A stretch of DNA of 7,495 bases, from contig DFYS01000133.1 of the NCBI GenBank assembly GCA_002383405.1, positions 1,547 through 9,041 on the forward strand, in the 5' to 3' direction. Below the pieces are notes generated by a model, which did not search any database, was not told where the DNA came from, and saw only the letters and a program-made list of their open reading frames with translations. The position numbers were made by a program, and so were the translations under genes. How positions within the stretch are numbered: position 1 is the first letter of the stretch; each line of letters begins with the position of its first letter. Positions 1-4,699 of this stretch are shown here, one piece after another. This stretch comes from Moorella sp. UBA4076 (lineage in GTDB: Bacteria > Bacillota > DSM-521 > Neomoorellales > Neomoorellaceae).

Positions 1-103
1 TGTCAACCCGCCGCAACTGGCCGGCGTCAAGGCTGACCTGCTGAGTTGCCGCCAATCTCACCCGATTGCCGGCCAGAAGCGATTAGGCTCCTGCCGGTAT
101 TTT

Positions 104-481
104 TCAGGAAGCCTTCTTGTTTTTATTCTGGTAGTCTTCAATGGCTTTATGCAGGGCGCCGGCAGCCAGATTGGAGCAGTGCATCTTCTGGGCCGGCAGG
201 CCGTCCAGGGCCTCGGCCACGGCTTTATTGCTTATTTGCATGGCCTCATCCAGGGTCTTACCTTTGACCATTTCCGTCACCATGCTGCTGGTGGCGATGG
301 CAGCACCACAGCCAAAGGTTTTAAACTTGACATCTTTGATAATACCATCTTCCACCTGGATATACAGGCGCATGATATCACCGCAGACGGGGTTGCCTAT
401 TTCACCGACACCGTCGGGATTGGCAATCTCCCCTACATTACGCGGGTTGGTAAAATGGTCCATGACCTTCTCGGAATACAT
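104..481 (-). CDS. nifU: IscU/NifU-type iron-sulfur cluster assembly scaffold protein
   Basis: This 125-residue protein is the cytosolic scaffold on which [2Fe-2S] and [4Fe-4S] clusters are built from sulfur delivered by the cysteine desulfurase. The three ligand cysteines are visible: C33 in GNPVCGD (with D35), C58 in FGCGAA, and C102 preceded by H101 in KMHCSN. The C58-C102 spacing of 43 matches E. coli IscU (C63-C106), not SufU, which has an insertion there, so this is the ISC type. The segment LPAQK at 95-99 stands where IscU has LPPVK, the HscA chaperone recognition motif, so chaperone docking may differ. I start at the ATG at 481. A GTG three codons upstream (490) lies inside the Shine-Dalgarno sequence and is unlikely to be used. 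The gene follows nifS on the same strand after a 310-base gap, longer than usual for partners in one operon. Confidence 0.96.
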   Translation of the reverse strand: MYSEKVMDHFTNPRNVGEIANPDGVGEIGNPVCGDIMRLYIQVEDGIIKDVKFKTFGCGAAIATSSMVTEMVKGKTLDEAMQISNKAVAEALDGLPAQKMHCSNLAAGALHKAIEDYQNKNKKAS

Positions 482-489
482 GCAACCCA

Positions 490-496
490 CTCCTTC
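490..496 (-). promoter_or_regulatory. Ribosome binding site that fixes the nifU start
   Basis: On the minus strand GAAGGAG ends 8 bases before the ATG at 481. The in-frame GTG at 488-490 overlaps this site, so the ATG is the better start. Confidence 0.8.
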
Positions 497-506
497 ATAG
501 ATAGAT

Positions 507-548
507 GTGAGAGGTGAGAAGTGAGAAGTGAGAGGTTGGAGGTGGGAG
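507..548. repeat. Heptad tandem repeat, six units of GTGAGAR/GTKGGAG
   Basis: On the plus strand six 7-base units follow each other without gaps: GTGAGAG, GTGAGAA, GTGAGAA, GTGAGAG, GTTGGAG, GTGGGAG. The strand is purine-rich, so the nifU transcript would carry a pyrimidine-rich tract just upstream of its ribosome binding site. A shorter run of the same heptad lies at 2955-2975. Function unknown. A dispersed low-complexity repeat family is the simplest explanation. Confidence 0.85.
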
Positions 549-555
549 GCCTGGC

Positions 556-576
556 GAAACCGGCGGCGCCGGTTTC
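556..576. repeat. Perfect 9-bp inverted repeat (hairpin) between nifS and nifU
   Basis: GAAACCGGC (556-564) and GCCGGTTTC (568-576) are perfect inverted repeats with a 3-base loop, giving a very stable GC-rich hairpin. No T-run follows on either strand, so it is not a standard terminator. In the nifS-nifU transcript it could act as a processing or stabilising structure. That role is inference. Confidence 0.7.
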
Positions 577-791
577 AGTTCGAAGCCTGCTGCCCTCTCA
601 TTTCTCCCGTTTGGCTTTACGGCGGTTCGCTATCATGAATAACTCTGTCAGCAGATATCCGGGGCAGGCAGTCAAAAGTCGGGATTCCTGCCGGAACTGG
701 CTAAAACATTCCTGCTTAAATGCTCCAGGTACCCCGCGGGACTCTGTTGCGAATATCATACGCCCCTGCTGCTGACGGTCCGGCACCCGGG

Positions 792-1970
792 TTACCGGTC
801 GCCGGCGGCACGGTTGTATAAAGGTGACATCGAGCGCAAACGGTCCACTATTGCCGGCATGACTTCCAGGACGTAGTCGATGTCCGTCTCCGTGTTGTCG
901 CGGCCCAGGGTCATGCGCACCGAGCCGTGGGCCACCTCGTGGGGGATACCCATAGCCAGCAAAACGTGGGAGGGGTCCAGGGAGCCGGAGGTGCAGGCCG
1001 AGCCGCTGGAGGCGCAGATGCCCTTCATATCCAGGCTCAGGAGCAGGGACTCCCCCTCCACATAGCGGAAGCTGCAATTGGCGTTGGTAGCCACCCGCTG
1101 CTCCCGGTCGCCGTTCAGCTGGACGTCCTCGATGCGGCTCATCAAACCGTCAATGAGCCTGTCCCGCAACGCCCTGAGGCGCGCCATTTCGCTCTCCAAT
1201 TCCTTGCCGGCCAGCTCCGCCGCCCGGCCGAAACCGACGATGCCGGGCATGTTTTCCGTCCCCGGCCGGCGCTTACGCTCCTGGACGCCGCCGTAGAGAA
1301 GGGGATTAATCTTCGTCCCTTTGCGGACATACAGGCATCCGATGCCCTTGGGCCCGTAAATCTTGTGGCCCGAGGCTGAGAGCAGGTCAACATGGAGTGC
1401 ATCGACGTTGACGGGGAGCTTACCCACGCTCTGAACGGCGTCGGTGTGAAAGATGATGCCCCGTTCCCGCGCCAGATGGCCGATTGCTTGGATGGGCTGG
1501 ATGGTACCCACCTCATTGTTGACATGCATGACGCTGATGAGAATAGTCTCATCGGTGATAGCCTCTTCTACGTCCTCCACCCGTACCAGGCCGGCCGGAG
1601 TTACCGGCAGGAAAGTGACTTTAAAACCGTGGCGCTGCAAATACTGGGCTGTATGCAGCCCGGCATGATGCTCGATGCTGGAGGTGATAATGTGACGGCC
1701 CTTCTTCTCGTTGGCGGTGGCGGTGCCAATCAGGGCCAGGTTATCAGCCTCGGTCCCGCCGCTGGTGAAGAAAATCTCCTCCGGCCGGGCGCCGATGAGG
1801 CCGGCCACCCTTTCCCGCGCTTCGTCCAGCGCCTTTTTGGCCTCGCGGCCGTAGCTGTAGATAGTCGAAGGGTTGCCAAAGGCTTCCTCCTTAAGAAAGG
1901 GCAGCATGGCTGCCAGTACTTCCGGCCGCACCGGCGTGGTGGCACTGTGATCAAGGTAAACCCTGTGCAT
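792..1970 (-). CDS. nifS: Cysteine desulfurase (group I, NifS/IscS type)
   Basis: A pyridoxal-phosphate enzyme that converts L-cysteine to L-alanine and leaves a persulfide on its active-site cysteine for transfer to the NifU scaffold and other sulfur acceptors. Visible features (392-residue numbering): N-terminal YLDHSATTP (5-13), cofactor-binding SGGTEADN (70-77), H101/H102 in IEHHAG, D177 and Q180 in HTDAVQ, the PLP-lysine K203 in SASGHKIYGPKG, GTEN (237-240), and the catalytic C326 in SSGSACTSGSLDPSHV, the long mobile loop of group I enzymes. R353 in SVRMTLGR fits the substrate-carboxylate arginine. Length is normal for the family. I chose the ATG at 1970, preceded by GGTGG at 5 bases; a GTG at 1979 adding three residues is possible, with AGGA upstream. 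The neighbours are iscR upstream and nifU downstream. Confidence 0.96.
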   Translation of the reverse strand: MHRVYLDHSATTPVRPEVLAAMLPFLKEEAFGNPSTIYSYGREAKKALDEARERVAGLIGARPEEIFFTSGGTEADNLALIGTATANEKKGRHIITSSIEHHAGLHTAQYLQRHGFKVTFLPVTPAGLVRVEDVEEAITDETILISVMHVNNEVGTIQPIQAIGHLARERGIIFHTDAVQSVGKLPVNVDALHVDLLSASGHKIYGPKGIGCLYVRKGTKINPLLYGGVQERKRRPGTENMPGIVGFGRAAELAGKELESEMARLRALRDRLIDGLMSRIEDVQLNGDREQRVATNANCSFRYVEGESLLLSLDMKGICASSGSACTSGSLDPSHVLLAMGIPHEVAHGSVRMTLGRDNTETDIDYVLEVMPAIVDRLRSMSPLYNRAAGDR

Positions 1971-2011
1971 TAGATCCACCCTTTTCCTGCGTTAAAGTAA
2001 AGTTTTTGTAA

Positions 2012-2135
2012 CTGCTCAGCCTGCCTGCAGTCAGCCTGATAGCAATAGCCCGGGAAGCCTGGATGATGGCTGAACGGATTTGTGTCCCGGCGGCAGGCAG
2101 TGTCGCGGCGGCTTAGATGATGGTGGCCTGCGTAG
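2012..2135. repeat. Copy A of a ~120-base structured repeat, in the nifS leader
   Basis: This stretch aligns with 3026-3140 in the same order and orientation. Shared blocks include CTGCTCAGCCTGCCTG (2012-2027), GTCAGCCT, AGCCCGG, ATGGCTG, TTTGTG, CGGCAGGCAG, GCGGCTTAGA and GGTxGCCTG. By eye about 78 of roughly 120 positions fall in identical blocks. It is internally self-complementary: CTGCCTG pairs with CAGGCAG, and GTCAGCC nearly with GGCTGAAC. It sits about 40 bases upstream of the nifS start, so a transcript entering from iscR would carry it. I do not recognise it as a known riboswitch or RNA. Confidence 0.7.
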
Positions 2136-2282
2136 CTCAAAGTTTTTTAACCCTGCAATATAAAATTGCTTCCCCTCCCTGGTAATCGGGAAAACAGGCG
2201 GTCTCGCAGGGAGAATCCGGCTCTTTTTTCGGTGAGCACCTTATATCCTGCTCGCCGCCGCTAAGGAGTTGACGCCGGCGGA

Positions 2283-2735
2283 TTAAATATAATACATGTA
2301 GTATTTGTCGTTCTGCTGCATTTTACTGGCTTTGGCGACCATATCGGCCAGAGTAAAACTGTCCAGGACGTCGCTGATGCTGTCGCGCACCTTTTCCCAG
2401 ATATCCCGGGTAACGCAGGTTTCGGCGCGCTCGCAGGCTTCACCCTCGCCCACATTGAGGCAGTCCACCGGGGCAATCGGGCCTTCCAGGACGCGGATAA
2501 TATCCCCCACCGTAATTTCCTCCGGGGCGCGGCTTAAACTGTACCCGCCCTGGGCGCCGCGGACGCTCTTCACCAGCCCGGCTTTACGCAAAGCAGCAAC
2601 CAGCTGCTCCAGGTAGTGCTCGGAGATATCCTGTCTTTCAGCCACGCACTTAATAGGGATCGGGCCTTCACCGTAGTGCTGGGCCAGGTCAAACATGGCC
2701 CGCAGGCCGTACTCCCCGCGGGTCGAGAGTTTCAC
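2283..2735 (-). CDS. iscR: Rrf2/IscR-family transcriptional regulator with cysteine ligands
   Basis: This 150-residue winged-helix regulator of the Rrf2 family is likely the Fe-S-sensing repressor of the ISC genes. The N-terminus MKLSTRGEYGLRAMFDLA and the segment LVKSVRGAQGGYSLSR (54-69, wing and recognition region) are classic for the family. Three cysteines, C92, C101 and C107, lie where IscR carries its [2Fe-2S] ligands (C92/C98/C104 in E. coli), with wider spacing in the first interval. The protein ends in an odd tyrosine-rich tail (KYYMYYI). Start choice: a GTG at 2735 with GGAGG 7 bases upstream. An upstream ATG at 2810 is rejected because it lies upstream of the predicted promoter. 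The gene precedes nifS by a 312-base gap holding repeat copy A. An IscR-like box over its promoter suggests autoregulation. Confidence 0.93.
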   Translation of the reverse strand: MKLSTRGEYGLRAMFDLAQHYGEGPIPIKCVAERQDISEHYLEQLVAALRKAGLVKSVRGAQGGYSLSRAPEEITVGDIIRVLEGPIAPVDCLNVGEGEACERAETCVTRDIWEKVRDSISDVLDSFTLADMVAKASKMQQNDKYYMYYI

Positions 2736-2742
2736 CCCACCA

Positions 2743-2747
2743 CCTCC
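2743..2747 (-). promoter_or_regulatory. Ribosome binding site that fixes the iscR GTG start
   Basis: On the minus strand GGAGG (extended GGAGGTGG) lies 7 bases before the GTG at 2735. It decides for the 150-residue product over the longer frame opening at 2810. Confidence 0.82.
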
Positions 2748-2773
2748 AATCCCTACTGATTTCCTCGGCAATA

Positions 2774-2798
2774 ATATCTTAGCAATACGGTCGGGTAT
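2774..2798 (-). promoter_or_regulatory. IscR type-1-like operator overlapping the iscR promoter
   Basis: The 25 bases read on the minus strand begin ATACCCGAC, an exact fit to the left half (ATASYYGAC) of the E. coli IscR type 1 site as I recall it. They end GATAT, against the right half ending RRSTAT. Counting by hand, 20 of 25 consensus positions fit; the right half is the weaker one. The box fills the spacer and the -10 hexamer, as expected for repression by the protein encoded just downstream. Confidence 0.6.
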
Positions 2799-2804
2799 TG
2801 TCAA
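2776..2804 (-). promoter_or_regulatory. iscR promoter, near-consensus sigma-A type
   Basis: On the minus strand a perfect -35 TTGACA (2804-2799) and a -10 TAAGAT (2781-2776) are separated by exactly 17 bases. The predicted transcription start lies around 2769, leaving a leader of about 35 bases before the GTG. The longer frame's ATG at 2810 is upstream of this promoter and cannot be on its transcript. Confidence 0.82.
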
Positions 2805-2885
2805 TACCAAAGTTGACTTTTTTACTCTGCTTTTAAATTATCCCTGGCAGGGAGAAATATACTTATGAGCGAGGTGCAGGAGGCC

Positions 2886-2926
2886 GGAAAAGAAATGTCA
2901 GGGCTTCGCTGTTTCAGCCCTGACAT
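2886..2926 (-). terminator. Rho-independent terminator-like hairpin between mrp and iscR
   Basis: ATGTCAGGGCT (2895-2905) and AGCCCTGACAT (2916-2926) are a perfect 11-bp inverted repeat with a 10-base loop. On the minus strand the stem is followed directly by TTCTTTTCC. It would stop transcripts coming from mrp or the intervening repeat region before the iscR promoter, so mrp and iscR are probably separate units. On the plus strand the tail (AATAATCC) is poor. Confidence 0.7.
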
Positions 2927-2954
2927 AATAATCCGCTCTTCCCTGAAAATAGAG

Positions 2955-2975
2955 ATGAGAGGTGAGATGTGGGAG
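2955..2975. repeat. Short second tract of the heptad repeat
   Basis: Three contiguous 7-base units, ATGAGAG, GTGAGAT and GTGGGAG, match the heptad run at 507-548. It directly precedes the inverted-repeat element that begins at 2983. Confidence 0.6.
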
Positions 2976-2982
2976 GTTTGTA

Positions 2983-3222
2983 GGAACCCAGCACTCAATC
3001 CTGGCTTATTAAAATTAAAACATGTCTGCTCAGCCTGCCTGGCGGTCAGCCTAAGCCCGGAAACCTATATATGGCTGGACGAGTTTGTGATCCTGACGGC
3101 AGGCAGCGCTAATGCGGCTTAGAGAAGGTAGCCTGAGCAGTTACATTAAAACTGCTGATATAATCCTGAACATGATGGTTTCTATCCCCGGCTACTATAC
3201 TTACAATTGAGTGCTGGGTTCC
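2983..3222. mobile_element. 240-bp element bounded by perfect 17-bp inverted repeats (MITE-like)
   Basis: GGAACCCAGCACTCAAT (2983-2999) recurs as an exact reverse complement at 3206-3222. The interior carries repeat copy B and no credible gene. Size, perfect terminal inverted repeats and lack of coding capacity fit a miniature inverted-repeat element. I see no clear target-site duplication in the flanks (TTTGTA on the left, GGATTG on the right), so mobility is inference. Related versions of the terminal motif occur at 3328-3343, 4529-4542 and 4619-4631. Confidence 0.55.
3026..3140. repeat. Copy B of the ~120-base structured repeat
   Basis: It matches copy A (2012-2135) block by block in the same orientation. 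Here the ends are complementary: CTGCTCAG (3026-3033) pairs with CTGAGCAG (3133-3140), and inside it CTGCCTG pairs with CAGGCAG, so the whole unit can fold into one long interrupted rod. It lies inside the 17-bp inverted repeats of the 2983-3222 element. Possible identities are a nested repetitive element or a small structured RNA; nothing known fits. Confidence 0.7.
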
Positions 3223-3343
3223 GGATTGAAGTCCCACACCCTGCCATTTTCATCGCCTGCTGGTGCCGCTCGCAAGCGGCAGGCGCATCAATATGCTACT
3301 GCCCCGGGGTGAGACAGGTTCCCGGAAGGTGCCCGGCACTCAA
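3206..3343. repeat. Second inverted-repeat segment with strong internal hairpin
   Basis: TTGAGTGCTGGG followed by TTCCGG at the left (3207-3224) is complementary to CCGGAA followed by CCCGGCACTCAA at the right (3322-3343), with a 4-base insertion on the right side. The interior has a hairpin in which TGCCGCT and AGCGGCA (3264-3281) close a CGCA loop, plus an outer CGCCTG/CAGGCG pairing. The left arm is shared with the right end of the 2983-3222 element. It starts about 94 bases downstream of the mrp stop codon. It may be a repeat or a folded RNA. Confidence 0.5.
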
Positions 3344-3436
3344 CTACAGGTGGCTTTAATTCCTTAATCAGTATGCACTTATGACGGTTATTATTCACAA
3401 GCTATGCAAACGAACCTGTTCCAGTCCTTTAATAAT

Positions 3437-4270
3437 TCATCCGGTTATCCTGGCGACGAATCCCTGTGCCCGGTCCAGCAAGGGGCCGCTGTAGACCTCT
3501 ACCTGACCATGATCGCAGTAGGCGGTGAACTCCGGATCCAGGGGCAGGATCCCCAGGAGGGGGATGCCGGCTGCAGCCGCTGCTGCTTCAGCGCGGCTGG
3601 GACCGAAGACAGAGATTTCTTTGCCGCAGTCCGGGCAGACGGCGTAGCTCATGTTTTCCACCAGGCCCAGAATCTTAACGTTCATATGTTCCGCCATTTT
3701 AACCGCCTTGCGCACCACCATCTGCGCCAATTCCTGGGGCGAACTGACAATAACCAGCCCGTCCAGAGGCAGAGACTGGAGCACCGTCAGAGGGGAATCA
3801 CCGGTTCCCGGCGGCAGATCGACCAGCAGGTAATCCAGGTCGCCCCAGATAACGTCGGTCCAGAATTGCTTGACAGCGCTGCTGATGAGGGGGCCGCGCC
3901 AGATGACCGGATCGTCTTCGTGGGGTAACAGCAGGTTCAAAGACATGATCCGGGTACCGCCTGGCGTCGCCGCCGCCATTATGCCGTTGCCGGTGCTCTC
4001 CGGCGACCGGCGGACACCGAACAGGCGCGGGATGCTGGGACCGGTAATGTCGGCATCCAGGATGCCCACCTGGTAGCCGGCTTTTTGCAGGGCTAAAGCC
4101 AGCAGGGCGGTTACTGAAGACTTACCGACACCACCCTTGCCGCTCATGACGCCGATGACGTGCTTGATATGGCTGAGCTCGTTGAGCGGGAAATAGCCCG
4201 GCTTTTTCGCCTCGCTAGTTGATGAACTGCGGGTGTTTGGATTGCAGGTTTCGCTGGTTTCAGTTGCCAA
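3437..4270 (-). CDS. mrp: Mrp/NBP35 (ApbC)-family P-loop Fe-S cluster carrier ATPase
   Basis: This 277-residue cytosolic ATPase binds and transfers [4Fe-4S] clusters to target enzymes. Numbered from the TTG start: the deviant Walker A GKGGVGKSS (44-52, K45 and K50), ILDADITGPSIPRLFG (70-85), the Walker B region LLVDLPPGTGD (148-158), and C212-P-D-C215, the CxxC that bridges a cluster between two subunits. It lacks the N-terminal DUF59/MIP18 domain of longer Mrp proteins; a polar, single-cysteine N-terminal tail of about 25 residues stands there instead. Start choice: TTG at 4270 behind a near-perfect ribosome binding site. The ATG at 4312 lies inside the promoter spacer and cannot be transcribed from it. 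The gene is upstream of iscR-nifS-nifU on the same strand, which fits a late role in cluster delivery. Confidence 0.93.
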   Translation of the reverse strand: MATETSETCNPNTRSSSTSEAKKPGYFPLNELSHIKHVIGVMSGKGGVGKSSVTALLALALQKAGYQVGILDADITGPSIPRLFGVRRSPESTGNGIMAAATPGGTRIMSLNLLLPHEDDPVIWRGPLISSAVKQFWTDVIWGDLDYLLVDLPPGTGDSPLTVLQSLPLDGLVIVSSPQELAQMVVRKAVKMAEHMNVKILGLVENMSYAVCPDCGKEISVFGPSRAEAAAAAAGIPLLGILPLDPEFTAYCDHGQVEVYSGPLLDRAQGFVARITG

Positions 4271-4275
4271 TGTTT

Positions 4276-4288
4276 GATCACCTCTTCT
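4276..4288 (-). promoter_or_regulatory. Strong ribosome binding site that fixes the mrp TTG start
   Basis: On the minus strand AGAAGAGGTGATC matches the 16S 3' end complement over almost its whole length and ends 5 bases before the TTG at 4270. The upstream in-frame ATG at 4312 has no such site. Confidence 0.82.
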
Positions 4289-4291
4289 ATC

Positions 4292-4319
4292 ATTATACTC
4301 ACTTGCGGTCATATGTCAA
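4292..4319 (-). promoter_or_regulatory. mrp promoter, consensus -35 and -10
   Basis: On the minus strand TTGACA (4319-4314) and TATAAT (4297-4292) are both perfect consensus hexamers with a 16-base spacer. Predicted transcription starts near 4285, so the leader before the TTG is only about 15 bases. The ATG at 4312 is inside the spacer. Confidence 0.85.
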
Positions 4320-4687
4320 TTAAAATAAACGGCCCCTGAAATTTTATCCCCTGTTAGTGTTGCCCGGCAGCACGGGCATCTATCCAATCCGGAGGCTGCC
4401 AAAAAGTGATCAAAGCACCGTGCCGTCGTTACTTTTTAATTTAAACACCCCGAAGAAAATGTTAAAATAAAGGCAGATACTGTGCCAGGCCAGCTGTTCC
4501 GGTTATGGCATAAATAGACGCCTATGCCGCCCAGCACTCAACTGCTAGGCTAGCGTCTTTAAGAATGGAAACTATCATCAATCGCATACCTGCTGAGGAG
4601 CGAGCCGCCCGAGATTAAAGTGCTGGGCACCAACAAAAGAATAAAAATAGCAGCGTTGCAAATAAAGTGTAATAGCTATCCTCTACC
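4320..4687. other. Divergent mrp-rarA intergenic region, repeat-bearing, no gene
   Basis: About 370 bases without a credible gene. It holds small hairpins (GCCCG/CGGGC at 4362-4377; GGCATA/TATGCC at 4507-4528; AGACGC/GCGTCT at 4516-4558, overlapping alternatives) and the inverted repeat pair at 4529/4619. A possible rarA promoter is TTTAAA, 17 bases, TAAAAT (4440-4468), but it is too weak to call. The last 60 bases before rarA are AT-rich. Confidence 0.55.
4529..4628. repeat. 100-bp segment bounded by 10-bp inverted repeats of the GCACT motif
   Basis: GCCCAGCACT (4529-4538) and AGTGCTGGGC (4619-4628) are exact inverted repeats. The left arm extends to CCCAGCACTCAA, 12 bases identical to the termini of the 2983-3222 element. 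The right arm reads GGTGCCCAGCACT on the minus strand, close to the copy at 3328-3340. The interiors of the two elements do not obviously match. Confidence 0.55.
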
Positions 4688-4694
4688 GAGGTGA
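4688..4694 (+). promoter_or_regulatory. Ribosome binding site that fixes the rarA ATG start
   Basis: GAGGTGA lies with 8 bases between its GAGG core and the ATG at 4700. The GTG at 4691, which opens the frame three codons earlier, overlaps this site. Confidence 0.78.
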
Positions 4695-4699
4695 CGATA

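Larger units (their letters stand above)
491..791. other. nifS-nifU intergenic region without a recognisable gene
   Basis: This 301-base stretch holds the nifU ribosome binding site, the heptad repeat and the 9-bp-stem hairpin, listed separately. I found no convincing -35/-10 pair for nifU on the minus strand. A reading frame crosses from inside nifS (antisense frame shadow) and ends at 598, but it has no family resemblance and no start signal of its own. Whether nifU is expressed by read-through from nifS cannot be decided from the sequence. Confidence 0.6.

Noticed and set aside
1..61. Open minus-strand frame from a GTG at 61 running off the left edge (about 20 codons), possibly the next gene after nifU.
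   Set aside because: Too short, no clear ribosome binding site and no recognisable family. A 20-codon open frame is expected by chance at this GC content.
62..103. Possible nifU terminator using CCGG arms near 68-96.
   Set aside because: The stem is bulged and no T-run follows on the minus strand.
598..1077. Minus-strand frame of 159 codons overlapping nifS.
   Set aside because: Most of it is an alternative frame of the GC-rich nifS gene. The non-overlapping tail has no start signal or family match.
2206..2260. Possible plus-strand terminator with the T-run at 2223-2229, or minus-strand terminator after iscR.
   Set aside because: Only a 3-bp stem precedes the plus-strand T-run. On the minus strand the GAGCA/TGCTC stem is followed by an A-run, not a T-run.
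2865..3122. 85-codon plus-strand frame with a fair ribosome binding site (GGGAG, 9 bases).
   Set aside because: It runs through the terminator hairpin, the heptad repeat, an inverted-repeat terminus and repeat copy B. The translation looks random, and the upstream TTGACT/TAAATT pair has a poor 15-base spacing.
3206..3343. Cobalamin riboswitch, T-box or CRISPR repeat (a GGATTGAAG string occurs at 3223).
   Set aside because: Required conserved cores are missing, and the string occurs once with no spacer-repeat periodicity.
3404..3928. 174-codon plus-strand frame opposite mrp.
   Set aside because: Antisense shadow of the strongly supported mrp gene.
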